DNA of 64,000 bases from the NCBI RefSeq assembly GCF_033096445.1, contig NZ_AP028155.1:4345880-4409879 (forward strand), written 5' to 3'. Position numbers and translations under genes: made by a program. Position 1 is the first letter of the stretch; every line of letters begins with the position of its first letter. This document shows positions 17,059-25,647 of this stretch, in pieces. The notes beneath the pieces are model-generated. The model searched no databases, had not been told where the DNA came from, and was given only the letters and a program-made list of their open reading frames with translations. Source of the stretch: Butyricimonas faecihominis (GTDB lineage: Bacteria > Bacteroidota > Bacteroidia > Bacteroidales > Marinifilaceae).

Positions 17059-17958
17059 ATGAAAGGAATAAGATTAATGATTATATGCGTGTTACTGTTG
17101 GGGTTCAACGCATGCTCGGATGAAGATGATATCCATGTCAACGTGGAAGATAGTTGGTATAATCTGGAGGATGATCCCTCAGATCCGGTTCAACATTATA
17201 TCTATCAATTTTACAAGGATTACCAAACTATTATTATAAAGGATCCGGAAGTGGAGGATTATCGATATAATTTTAAAAGGAAGAATAATATTAAGGTGGT
17301 TGCTCCCGTTCAAGAAGCTGCATTGCTGACAAAGGGATTGGATATGGTGAAAGATATTTTTATAGAAGTTTATCCGGAAAGTTTTAAAAAGAAATATTTC
17401 CCGTATTCTATTATTATGGCAGATTCGATCCTTTTTTTGGGCATGGAAGACCAAATCCCTTCTTATCATAGTTATGCAAGTTCAAATTTTGTCGCAATAG
17501 CTGGAATCCGTTCGAAAATGAATGAATATACAGATCGTGATATTCGTGATATTCGGGGAGAAGTTAATGCGAAGTTTTGGAATGATTATTTGTCTGCAAT
17601 TAAAAATGTCTTTACAGTTCCGGATGAATTTTATGAGGTGAGTGAAGAGTTTTATGGAGAAACAGATTGGGGATGGGATATTGAAACTCCGGATGATATA
17701 GATTGGCACGAGATGGGCTTTATTTCCTATGACCCGGGAAATACAAGTTATGATGATGATCCGGACTGGGGAGGTTGGTGGATACAAGCTCCGAACAAGA
17801 GTATTGATATCATGCAGTGGTTGGAGTTTATATTTAGTACGACAATACAAGAACGAGAAATGTTATTGGAAACTTATCCTCTCATGAAAAAGAAATATGA
17901 AATATTGCAAGAGACCATGAAAAAATATGACGGTTTTGATATTACTAAGTTGAATTAA
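17059..17958 (+). CDS. Substrate-import-associated metallohydrolase-like lipoprotein, zinc site lost
   Basis: The 299-residue lipoprotein (lipid Cys19 in LLLGFNACS) has the layout of the zinc metallohydrolase lipoproteins found after some SusC/SusD pairs. In that family an HExxH helix precedes a conserved P.EF..(I/V)S...Y segment. Here the P.EF segment is present (VPDEFYEVSEEFYG, 187-200) but the helix reads GEVNA at 167-171, so both zinc His residues are replaced. The usual C-terminal part, with a GFIS-type motif and a final LETYPLMKKKYEILQE helix, is kept. This suggests a non-catalytic binding protein, or a remote relative with another chemistry. The assignment rests on pattern recognition. 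A terminator-like hairpin follows. Confidence 0.7.
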   Translation: MKGIRLMIICVLLLGFNACSDEDDIHVNVEDSWYNLEDDPSDPVQHYIYQFYKDYQTIIIKDPEVEDYRYNFKRKNNIKVVAPVQEAALLTKGLDMVKDIFIEVYPESFKKKYFPYSIIMADSILFLGMEDQIPSYHSYASSNFVAIAGIRSKMNEYTDRDIRDIRGEVNAKFWNDYLSAIKNVFTVPDEFYEVSEEFYGETDWGWDIETPDDIDWHEMGFISYDPGNTSYDDDPDWGGWWIQAPNKSIDIMQWLEFIFSTTIQEREMLLETYPLMKKKYEILQETMKKYDGFDITKLN

Positions 17959-17970
17959 GATTGGTTATAT

Positions 17971-18020
17971 GGTAGTGTCTCAAAAAATTGGGATTTACAC
18001 ACTTTTTGAGACACTATCCC
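17971..18020 (+). terminator. Terminator-like hairpin after the first SusC/SusD operon
   Basis: Perfect 14-bp arms TAGTGTCTCAAAAA at 17973-17986 and its complement at 18003-18016, with a 16-base loop. It is the only candidate end signal of the operon. The TGTCTCAAAAA arms also recall transposon ends, but no transposase is near. Confidence 0.6.
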
Positions 18021-18100
18021 TTTATGCCTAAACACAGCTTTTTTACTATGCGCCGTTCCTATTTCAACTTGAATTTTTGTAGGGTAAAAGTAACCTCAAA

Positions 18101-18129
18101 ACAAAAAAGAGTCTCATTATGAGACTCTT
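18101..18129 (-). terminator. Terminator of tRNA-Val
   Basis: Perfect 10-bp arms (18107-18116 and 18120-18129, AAGAGTCTCA type) with a 3-base loop are followed on the minus strand by a T run (18103-18108) directly after the tRNA. Confidence 0.9.
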
Positions 18130-18130
18130 G

Positions 18131-18205
18131 TGGGCGCTGAGGGATTCGAACCCCCGACCCTCTGGGTGTAAACCAGATGCTCTGAACCAGCTGAGCTAAG
18201 CGCCC
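18131..18205 (-). tRNA. tRNA-Val (anticodon TAC)
   Basis: The minus strand shows perfect acceptor arms GGGCGCT and AGCGCCC, a D arm with AGCTCAGCTGG, anticodon loop TTTACAC giving TAC, and T arm GGGTTCGAATCCC. CCA is not encoded. A promoter box lies 21 bases upstream and a terminator directly downstream. Confidence 0.97.
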
Positions 18206-18225
18206 GTGTTGCTTGATTGCGGATG

Positions 18226-18233
18226 CAAATGTA
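18226..18233 (-). promoter_or_regulatory. -7 box of the tRNA-Val promoter
   Basis: TACATTTG on the minus strand, 20 bases before the tRNA start, fits the Bacteroidota TAnnTTTG consensus. Confidence 0.7.
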
Positions 18234-18358
18234 GTGCATTTTTTGAATTCTGCAAAAAATGTATGCCGAATTTTTCAAGAAAAATATAAAATATGGGCGT
18301 GTTTTGAGAAAGGTTCTGTTTCTTGGAGTGGATTCGTGTAAAATAGAATCTTCGAAAT

Positions 18359-18751
18359 TATAGCTACAAAGGATTGAAGTGTTTGATTCTGTGAAATAAT
18401 ATCATATATTTGTAGAGATAGAAAGATAAGATGCGGAAGAGTTTGTATGGAAATATAATGAGTCAGCTCTCATCTTTATCTGAAAATTGCTAAGACATCA
18501 GATGCTCGGTAACTAGTGTGGATTGTTATTTATTTTTGGGTGATGCCTTAGATAAGATAGACGTTGATAATCCTCGCTTTTTATTGTATAATTTTTGCTT
18601 GGAGGATTGGGCAAAATTGAAATACAATAATTTATGGATGAGCCGCCATACTGATGTGTAAAGAGAAAAGGAGTGTATTCCGAGCCTAGAAAACACAGAA
18701 GACTCATTTCTCCTGTTAAGCAATTTTATAAGTTAATCAACAATCAAAGTT
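18359..18751 (+). promoter_or_regulatory. Promoter and long structured leader, copy A
   Basis: This block is repeated at 19342-19762. It has TTTG (18382-18385), 19 bases, TATATTTG (18405-18412) and a leader of about 340 bases before the lipoprotein gene at 18762. Visible stems: CTAAG (18490-18494) with CTTAG (18547-18551); CATC (18496-18499) with GATG (18542-18545); AATCCTC (18569-18575) with GAGGATT (18602-18608). The 15-mer AGCCTAGAAAACACA is at 18683-18697. Copy B keeps the stems with different bases, which supports a structured RNA. There is no coding frame I trust in 18206-18761. Confidence 0.7.
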
Positions 18752-18761
18752 TTCGAAAAAT

Positions 18762-19259
18762 ATGAGTAAATATCTAGTTATAATATTATTCTTGGTATGT
18801 AGTTGCATGGATAAGAATAAAAATAGTCATTCTGATGTTCAGAAGTTTTATGCCGCTCCATCTCCTGCACAAATCTTGGAATGTTTATCACTACCTCAAG
18901 ATAAAGCGTGTCTATTGGGGAAGCGGACGGATGGAACAACTTTTTTACTGATGACAATAAAAGAAGGTGGCGTGTGGAAAATGGAGTCCATGATTGAGGA
19001 TTGGGAGAAAGTGGTTTCTTGGCTTCCGGGGAAATTATTGAATGCGGATACGAAAGATTATAAAATGTTTACGCTTTATGCCATGACTTATTTCCTTTTT
19101 TATCGAGACGGAGAACCTATTTATTGTGATTTAACGGGAAAGGAATATACGCCGGATAAAGCTTGCGAAGAGTTGGTGAATGAAGTAAATCGAATGAATT
19201 TATATCAAGAGAAGATCGAAGAAATGAAATCGAAAACTGATACAGACTTGAAATTGTGA
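18762..19259 (+). CDS. Hypothetical lipoprotein
   Basis: The 165-residue protein starts with a short signal peptide ending in FLVCSC, so Cys15 is the likely lipidated residue. The mature part has a small globular pattern (FYAAPSPAQILECLSLP, then GGVWKMESMIEDWEKVVSWL, FYRDGEPIYCDLTGKEYTP) and a charged C-terminal helix. I do not recognise the family. It lies between two copies of a promoter/leader element and is oriented like the second SusC operon, so it may belong to the same regulon. Codon use and AT-rich flanks differ somewhat from the SusC genes. Confidence 0.75.
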   Translation: MSKYLVIILFLVCSCMDKNKNSHSDVQKFYAAPSPAQILECLSLPQDKACLLGKRTDGTTFLLMTIKEGGVWKMESMIEDWEKVVSWLPGKLLNADTKDYKMFTLYAMTYFLFYRDGEPIYCDLTGKEYTPDKACEELVNEVNRMNLYQEKIEEMKSKTDTDLKL

Positions 19260-19341
19260 ATATTCCGGAGGACTTGGAGTTTCAAGGGAAATTGGATGAG
19301 ATCCAGGTAGTTGTCTCGGTTGAATAAAAAATAGGTGTAAA

Positions 19342-19762
19342 TATAGCTACGAAGGAATAAAGTGTTTGATTTTATGAAATAATATCATATATTTGCAGGA
19401 GTTGAAAAATAAAGTGCGGAAGAGTCCGCATTAAAATATTGTGAATTTGTTCTAATTGCTATCTAGAAATCGCCAATTTAAGGAGCAAGATTAGGCAGTA
19501 AATTCACGCTGGCTAGCGTGGATTGTTGTCTATTTGCTCCGAGGCGTTTGGCGATGCCCTAGATAGGATAGAATGTACGATCCTCGCTTTTTTTATTGTA
19601 TAATTTTTGCTTGGGGGATCGGGCAAAATTGAAATAGCGAAAATCTATGGATGAGCCGCCACATTGATTCATGAAAAAAAGGAGTGTATCCCGAGCCTAG
19701 AAAACACAGAATACTCACTCCTCCTGTTAATCAATTTTACAAATTAATCAACGATCAAAGTT
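19342..19762 (+). promoter_or_regulatory. Promoter and long structured leader, copy B, upstream of the second SusC operon
   Basis: It is a diverged copy of 18359-18751 with -7 box TATATTTG at 19388-19395. Stems: CTATCTAG (19459-19466) with CTAGATAG (19559-19566); ATCGCC (19469-19474) with GGCGAT (19550-19555); GATCCTC (19579-19585) with GGGGATC (19614-19620). The 15-mer AGCCTAGAAAACACA is at 19694-19708 in a hairpin loop. A 33-codon frame (19763-19864) follows but is weak. The stretch 19260-19949 has no other gene. Confidence 0.7.
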
Positions 19763-19866
19763 ATGAAAAAAACTTATGAGTGGAAAGTTTTACGCCTAAA
19801 TTGTCGTTCGATAGACAGATTGCAAACAAGATTCAAGAGAATATACGTGGATGTAACACGATGAAA

Positions 19867-19922
19867 AACCGGGTGTTGCGCTAACAACTCCCGGTTCGGA
19901 CTAGATGTTGGAAGCATCTAGT
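19867..19922 (+). promoter_or_regulatory. Tandem hairpins upstream of the second susC
   Basis: Arms at 19867-19878 and 19885-19896 (11 of 12 pairs) enclose loop CGCTAA; a second hairpin with perfect 8-bp arms is at 19900-19907 and 19915-19922. The layout mirrors the pair at 11926-11980 before the first susC. Confidence 0.6.
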
Positions 19923-19949
19923 AAATGTTTAATTTTAAAATACAAATTT

Positions 19950-22900
19950 ATGAAAAAAAGCAAGAAGTATTTTGTTTTTGGGGACCATTGTACCCGTGGA
20001 AAAACAAAATTGCAATGGAGGCACGTTTGCCTGATGTGCGTGATTTTGCTGATGTTGCCCTTTGTTGGTCGAGCCCAGCAACAAAAAGTGTCTGTTCGGG
20101 TGAATAAAGCGGGGGTACAGGAAGTTTTTCGGCAGATTAAAGAACAGGCGGGTTTGAATTTTGTTTACGACAAGGCGCAGGTGGCCACCTTGCCGCCCGT
20201 GACGCTGACCATGCAAGGGGTGACGGTGGATGCTGTCTTGAAACGAGTGTTTCAGGGGAGTCCATTCGAGTACATTTATGAAAATTCAACTGTCGTGATA
20301 AAAAAACGGGCTACTGTTCCCCAGAAACCGGGCGAAGTGGTTATCCGGGGAGTCGTGTCGGATCAAGACGGGAACACGATTCCGGGGGTATCTGTTGTGT
20401 TGAAGGGAACCACGCTGGGTACTGCGTCGGATGCGGACGGGAAGTTTGCGCTTGCCTTGCCTTCGCTGGATGGCGTGGTGCTGACATTCACGTGTATCGG
20501 GATGAAGACACGGGAAATAGCCGTGAAGGATGCGAAGACGTTGAACGTTACCTTGGAGGAGGATTCCGAGACGATTCAAGAAGTGGTGGTGACCGGAATC
20601 TATTCCCGTAATAAAGAAAGTTTCACGGGATCATTCGCTACCTACTCGAAGGAAGATTTGAAAATGATCGGGAGCCAGAATGTTATCCAGAGTCTGAAAA
20701 GTTTGGATCCTTCCATGCTGGTACTGGAGAGTAAACAATGGGGATCGGACCCGAACCGGATGCCGGACATTGAAATCCGGGGAAAGACGAGTGTGGTTGG
20801 TTTAAAGACGGAATTTGATAATGACCCGAATCAGCCTTTGTTTATTTTGGACGGTATCGAAACGACGCTGGAGACGATTGTTAATTTGAACATGGACCGG
20901 GTGGCTAGCGTGACGATTTTGAAAGATGCTGCCTCCACGGCCATTTACGGGTCAAAAGCGGCCAACGGCGTGATTGTCGTTGAGACGGTTCAACCGGAAG
21001 CGGGGAAGTTACGTCTTTCTTATAACGGTAATTACGGGATTCAATTTGCGGATCTTTCTGCCTATAATTTGATGAATGCATCCGAGAAGTTGGAGTTTGA
21101 ACGCCTAACCGGGCTTTACGGGGATTTGGAGAGTAACACGAATATAAGTAATATTGAAAAATATAATCGGCGGCTAGCCGAGGTGAAGCGGGGTGTTGAT
21201 ACTTATTGGATGAACGAACCGCTCCGTACCGTATTCAATCATAGTCACAACGTTTATATTGACGGGGGTGATGATGCCATGCGTTACGGGTTGGGATTCG
21301 GTTACAATAATTCCAATGGCGTGATGCAAGGGTCTGATCGGAATGTCATCAGTGCCAACATTGATTTGACTTATCGTCGGGAAAAGTTGTTGTTTGCCAA
21401 TAAGTTTAGCATGGATGTTACTCATACGGAGCGGGAACCCGTGGCTTTTTCCGAATTTTCGAAAGCGAACCCGTATTATCGGAAGAGATTGGAAAACGGA
21501 TATGTTCCCATGTGGTTGGAGGATACCGGGACGGAACAAAACAAAGGATCATTAAAGAATCCGTTATACGCGTGGGGAATAAAAAATACGAATATTGGGA
21601 ATTCGATCGCCTTGCGTGATAATTTCTCGATCGAGTGGAGGATGTATCCTTTTTTGAGGGCGACGGCGAGAGTCGGGCTTACCAAGAACGTGAGCCGGGA
21701 TGAGCAATTCAAATCCCCCAAACATCCTGATTATCTGGAAACGGATAAGTTGAAACAGGGTTCATTTTCGGCTTCAACCTCGGAGGCATTCTCTTATAAC
21801 GGGGATTTGAATATTGCTTTCGGTAAGTTGTTCGTGGAAAAACATCAAGTGAACGTGGTGGGAGGATGGTCTTTTAGTGAGAATAAAAATAAGCGGGATG
21901 GTTATAGTGTTGTCGGTTTTAACGATGATCTGCATATGAATCCGGCTTTTTCCACGGGTTTTACAGATGGACAGAAGCCTAATTACTCTTTGGAGCGTAG
22001 CCGTTCGACCAGCTTTTTCATGAATGTCAACTATTCTTTTATGAATCGCTACCTGATGGATTTCAACGTGCGTTCGGACGGTACGTCTAAATTCGGGGCG
22101 AATAAACGTTTCTCGACAACTTGGTCTGTGGGTTTGGCTTGGAATATTCATAACGAGGAGTTTATGAAGTCGTTGGGGCTTTTCACGAATTTCAAGATCA
22201 GGGCATCCGTGGGTAACCCCGGGAATCAGAATTTTGACGCATATCAGGCGATGAAGATTTACAAGTATAACGTGGAACTGCAAAATATGTTTGGTTCAAG
22301 CGCGATAATTGACCAGTTTGGTAACAAGGATTTGGATTGGCAACGTACGTTGGATAAGAATATCGGGGTGGATATATCCATGTTGCGGAATCGAATCCGG
22401 GTGACGCTGGATTATTATTACAAGGATACCGATCCTCTTTTGATCAGTGTTCCGATGCCTCCGTCCGTGGGCGTGGGTTCCATTAATGCGAATGCCGGGC
22501 GGCAGCTTTCTTGGGGATGGAACGGGAGTATTTTCGGGACGGTGATCCAGAAACAGGATATGAGTTGGACGTTGAACATGAATTTTAGAACGTCCAAGTC
22601 CGAGTATCGGGATATTGGTGATAAATTGAACGAATTTAATGAATTGGGAAGCGCGCAGAGCTTGGTTCGTTATTATGAAGGAGCCAGTCCCGATGATATG
22701 TGGGCTGTGCCCTCGTTGGGAATTGACCCGGCAACCGGGGCGGAAATGTTTAGAAAGAAAGATGGTTCCCAGACCTTTATCTATTCGACAGCCGACGAGG
22801 TGGTTGTGGGGTGTTCCCGTCCGGACGTGGAGGGAGTTATCGGTTCTTCCTTCTACTACAAAGGTTTTTCCGCTTCGGTAAATTTCCGGTATCGTTTGGG

Positions 22901-23279
22901 GGGAGAGGTGATGGCCTCGGCCCTGTACTCGAAAGTGGAGAATATATCGGAAGAGCAAATTTATTATAATCAGGATAAGCGGGCGTTACATGATCGTTGG
23001 CAGAAACCGGGAGATAAGGCAAAGTTCAAGTCGATAAAAGATACTTCTCCGACACCGATGTCTTCCCGTTTCGTGCGGACGGAAAACACGTTCTCCGGTG
23101 AATCCATTTCCATGGGATACGAATCTTCTGCCGCGTGGATAAAGAAAATCGGGGCGGAAGGAATTACTTTCAGGGCATATATGAATGATATTTTCCGGGT
23201 GTCTTCTTTCAAGGAAGAACGGGGAACGGATTATCCTTTTGCCCGCACTGTTTCATTTTCATTGAGTTTACGATTCTAA
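19950..23279 (+). CDS. SusC/RagA-type TonB-dependent receptor with STN domain (second system)
   Basis: I use the ATG at 19950 (MKKSKKYFVFGDH); the frame opens 15 codons earlier but through a hairpin. The product has 1109 residues: a signal segment (about 26-43), an STN domain (46-116), a carboxypeptidase-regulatory-like domain (about 128-200; DQDGNTIPGVSVVLKGT), IQEVVVTGIY, a plug with IEIRGKTSV and PLFILDG, then a barrel ending in VSFSLSLRF. The STN domain implies signalling to a FecR/sigma pair, but none is adjacent. SusD, DUF4843 and PKD-like lipoproteins follow in one operon. Base composition is more GC-rich than in the first SusC. Confidence 0.96.
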   Translation: MKKSKKYFVFGDHCTRGKTKLQWRHVCLMCVILLMLPFVGRAQQQKVSVRVNKAGVQEVFRQIKEQAGLNFVYDKAQVATLPPVTLTMQGVTVDAVLKRVFQGSPFEYIYENSTVVIKKRATVPQKPGEVVIRGVVSDQDGNTIPGVSVVLKGTTLGTASDADGKFALALPSLDGVVLTFTCIGMKTREIAVKDAKTLNVTLEEDSETIQEVVVTGIYSRNKESFTGSFATYSKEDLKMIGSQNVIQSLKSLDPSMLVLESKQWGSDPNRMPDIEIRGKTSVVGLKTEFDNDPNQPLFILDGIETTLETIVNLNMDRVASVTILKDAASTAIYGSKAANGVIVVETVQPEAGKLRLSYNGNYGIQFADLSAYNLMNASEKLEFERLTGLYGDLESNTNISNIEKYNRRLAEVKRGVDTYWMNEPLRTVFNHSHNVYIDGGDDAMRYGLGFGYNNSNGVMQGSDRNVISANIDLTYRREKLLFANKFSMDVTHTEREPVAFSEFSKANPYYRKRLENGYVPMWLEDTGTEQNKGSLKNPLYAWGIKNTNIGNSIALRDNFSIEWRMYPFLRATARVGLTKNVSRDEQFKSPKHPDYLETDKLKQGSFSASTSEAFSYNGDLNIAFGKLFVEKHQVNVVGGWSFSENKNKRDGYSVVGFNDDLHMNPAFSTGFTDGQKPNYSLERSRSTSFFMNVNYSFMNRYLMDFNVRSDGTSKFGANKRFSTTWSVGLAWNIHNEEFMKSLGLFTNFKIRASVGNPGNQNFDAYQAMKIYKYNVELQNMFGSSAIIDQFGNKDLDWQRTLDKNIGVDISMLRNRIRVTLDYYYKDTDPLLISVPMPPSVGVGSINANAGRQLSWGWNGSIFGTVIQKQDMSWTLNMNFRTSKSEYRDIGDKLNEFNELGSAQSLVRYYEGASPDDMWAVPSLGIDPATGAEMFRKKDGSQTFIYSTADEVVVGCSRPDVEGVIGSSFYYKGFSASVNFRYRLGGEVMASALYSKVENISEEQIYYNQDKRALHDRWQKPGDKAKFKSIKDTSPTPMSSRFVRTENTFSGESISMGYESSAAWIKKIGAEGITFRAYMNDIFRVSSFKEERGTDYPFARTVSFSLSLRF

Positions 23280-23290
23280 AAGACGAAATT

Positions 23291-24793
23291 ATGAAATTTG
23301 CGAGTAAATTATTGAACAAGTTGAAATGCCTCACGATGATCGTGTTGGTCACCACCGTGGTGTCTTGTGACAGTTGGTTGGATTTGGGATCGGAAGACCG
23401 GATCATGGAAAACACGCTTTTCTCTTCTCAAGCCGGGTTTATGACCGCTCTGAACGGGGTGTATATTGAATTACTAAATTCCAACTTGTATGGAGGTACG
23501 TTGTCTTACAAGACGTTTGATATTCTTGCGCAATACTATGATTGTGATAAAGATGAACAGACGTGGCAAAAGTTATCTACTTTTGACCAAACGGCTAAAA
23601 AAGGACAAGTGGCCGGGTTATGGTCGAAGGCTTACACGTTGCTTGTCAACGTGAACACGATTATAGAGGCGTGTGACGAGAGAAAGGATGTGCTGAATAG
23701 CGAATATTATCATGTCCTCAAAGGGGAAGCTTTGGCGTTGCGTGGATTGTTGCATTTTGAAGTTTTCAGGGTGTTTGGACCGATCTATTCCCTTGATCCG
23801 GAAACGGAGTGTATGCCTTATTCAGAATCTTCTGATTTGAAAGTAAGACCTTTACTGAAAGCATCGGAAGTGGCAAAGTTGATTATGGATGATTTCAAGG
23901 CGGCAGAGGAGTTGCTGAAGGATTATGATCCGGTGATTGAAAAAGGAGCGCTTTGGGGGGATGAAGGTCCGGGGTTACCCAATGATATGGTGTATCGCTC
24001 CCTGCGCTTGAATTATTACGCGGTAAAGGCCTATATCGCCCGGTTGGCATTGTACACGGGGGACAAGGAAACCGCGTTGACCTATGCCCGGCAAGTGATC
24101 AAGGAAACGCAGGAGGATAATAACTGGTTCCCTTTTGTCACTCGTGCAGCGGCCACGACTCTCTCGAAATGGGACCGGGTGTATAAAACGGAAATCTTGT
24201 TCGGGTTGTATAATTTGAAGCGGGCGGACGTGTACGAATCCACATTTTCTAACAAGTTGGGAGAGAAGGTGATTCTACGTCCGACAGATGCTAATATCGA
24301 GAATTTGTACGAGGAGAACACGAGGATGAATGATTGGCGTTATACGGAACAATGGATGACCTTGAAAGATCCGGATGGGAATGAAAAGAAACATTTCGTG
24401 AAGTATATGGCCGTGGATGATACGGAGGGGCCTGATGATAATAAAGTTAGTCAGGGATACACGTATCTCATGCCTGTCATGCGGATTTCCGAGATGTATC
24501 TGATCGTGGCGGAATGTTCCAACAACGAGGTGGAAGCATTTGACCATCTGAATCGATTACGGGCGGCACGGGGTGTTGCCAAGGTAAATCAAACGCTCGG
24601 GCTGATGGATCTGGTCGAAGCAGAATTTCGGAGGGAGTTCATTGGAGAGGGACAATTGTTCTGGTTTTACAAACGACAGAATAGGGCGCAAATACCTTCA
24701 AGTAAAGATCTCAATAACATGATCACGATGGAAAAGAGTTTTTATTTGTTTGATTTGCCTCAAGACGAGAAAGATAAACGAGGTGTGGAATAA
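23291..24793 (+). CDS. SusD/RagB-family outer-membrane lipoprotein (second system)
   Basis: This 500-residue surface lipoprotein should form the lid of the SusC encoded 11 bases upstream. A longer than usual N-terminus leads to the lipobox TTVVSC with lipid Cys26. Family features include ALNGVYIELLNSNLYGG, GEALALRGLLHFEVFRVFG, and near the end EAFDHLNRLRAARGV followed by EAEFRREFIGEGQLFWFYK, the equivalent of the usual E.RR.L..EG.RW.DL motif. A DUF4843 lipoprotein gene follows after 20 bases. Confidence 0.95.
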   Translation: MKFASKLLNKLKCLTMIVLVTTVVSCDSWLDLGSEDRIMENTLFSSQAGFMTALNGVYIELLNSNLYGGTLSYKTFDILAQYYDCDKDEQTWQKLSTFDQTAKKGQVAGLWSKAYTLLVNVNTIIEACDERKDVLNSEYYHVLKGEALALRGLLHFEVFRVFGPIYSLDPETECMPYSESSDLKVRPLLKASEVAKLIMDDFKAAEELLKDYDPVIEKGALWGDEGPGLPNDMVYRSLRLNYYAVKAYIARLALYTGDKETALTYARQVIKETQEDNNWFPFVTRAAATTLSKWDRVYKTEILFGLYNLKRADVYESTFSNKLGEKVILRPTDANIENLYEENTRMNDWRYTEQWMTLKDPDGNEKKHFVKYMAVDDTEGPDDNKVSQGYTYLMPVMRISEMYLIVAECSNNEVEAFDHLNRLRAARGVAKVNQTLGLMDLVEAEFRREFIGEGQLFWFYKRQNRAQIPSSKDLNNMITMEKSFYLFDLPQDEKDKRGVE

Positions 24794-24813
24794 AGAATTA
24801 AACGAATGAGATT

Positions 24814-25626
24814 ATGAAACGAAGATATATAGCCATATTGATCATTGGTCTGGCAACGTGGTTGTGCGCTTGCGAGACAGAGATGATGGGATACGAGGGG
24901 GAGAGCGGTATTTATTTTATGATGCAGAAACCTCCGGCTTCCGGGTATGGTGATCCGGAACAGTATGAATACGTGGATACCACTTTGATCCCTTTCGCGA
25001 TGTTCACGGCCAAGGATACCGTGTTACCGATCCGAGTGAGGATTACCGGAGACGTGGTTGATCACGACCGTTATTTCACGATTCGGGTGGTAGATACTCT
25101 CACGACGGCAAAGGCGGGGGAAGATTACGAGCCGTTCGAGAATAGCCAAGTGGTAAAAGCCGGGGAGAGACAGGCGGAAGTCCCTTGTCGGATCGTGTGG
25201 ACGGAAAAATTAATGCAAAATCCTGACACGATGATTTACTTGACCGTGCGGCTGGAGGAGAGTGTGGATTTTAAATTGCCGTTGAAAAGGTGGATTCCTT
25301 TCGGAAGCATATATGGTTCAACGGATAAAGTTGTTAATCCGCTCGTTCATGTGATCGGGATAAATGATCAAGTGGTTGTACCCAAGCAATGGGCTGCGAA
25401 TTATTGGGGAACGTTTTCTCCCACGAAATTCAAGCTGGTATGCGTGGTGCTTGGTCTAACGATGCAGGATTTTGAAGATTACAAGACTATGAACTTGAAC
25501 AGGTCGCAAACATTGGCCCAGAATTTTGATCGCTATCTGAAAGAGGAAAAAGCGGCAGGACGTACGGTGATGGATAAAGATGCCGCGGGTAACGAGTTTG
25601 AGATGACGATGGGGCCTCTGATATGA
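24814..25626 (+). CDS. DUF4843 domain lipoprotein
   Basis: The 270-residue protein has a lipoprotein signal (TWLCAC, lipid Cys about 20) and a beta-rich domain starting MGYEGESGIYFMMQKP, with LPIRVRITGDVVDHDRYFTIRV and a later helical part (FKLVCVVLGL). This matches the DUF4843 lipoproteins that accompany SusC/SusD pairs in Bacteroidota. They are thought to be surface accessory proteins of the uptake complex; the exact role is unknown. It lies between susD and a PKD-like lipoprotein with gaps of about 20 bases, so all four genes form one operon. Confidence 0.85.
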   Translation: MKRRYIAILIIGLATWLCACETEMMGYEGESGIYFMMQKPPASGYGDPEQYEYVDTTLIPFAMFTAKDTVLPIRVRITGDVVDHDRYFTIRVVDTLTTAKAGEDYEPFENSQVVKAGERQAEVPCRIVWTEKLMQNPDTMIYLTVRLEESVDFKLPLKRWIPFGSIYGSTDKVVNPLVHVIGINDQVVVPKQWAANYWGTFSPTKFKLVCVVLGLTMQDFEDYKTMNLNRSQTLAQNFDRYLKEEKAAGRTVMDKDAAGNEFEMTMGPLI

Positions 25627-25647
25627 TTTATTTTTAAATGAAATGTT

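Noticed and set aside
17971-18020. Insertion-sequence end (TGTCTCAAAAA inverted repeat)
   Set aside because: No transposase or second end is nearby; an operon-end hairpin is simpler.
18513-18723. Two overlapping minus-strand frames of about 64 codons in leader copy A
   Set aside because: The second leader copy does not keep these frames, while RNA stems are kept.
18359-18761. Cobalamin or other known riboswitch
   Set aside because: I see no known conserved core (for example the B12 box), so I leave the RNA class open.
19763-19864. 33-codon frame between leader copy B and the second susC
   Set aside because: Too short, no likeness; the matching place in copy A does not start with the same peptide, so conservation is lacking.
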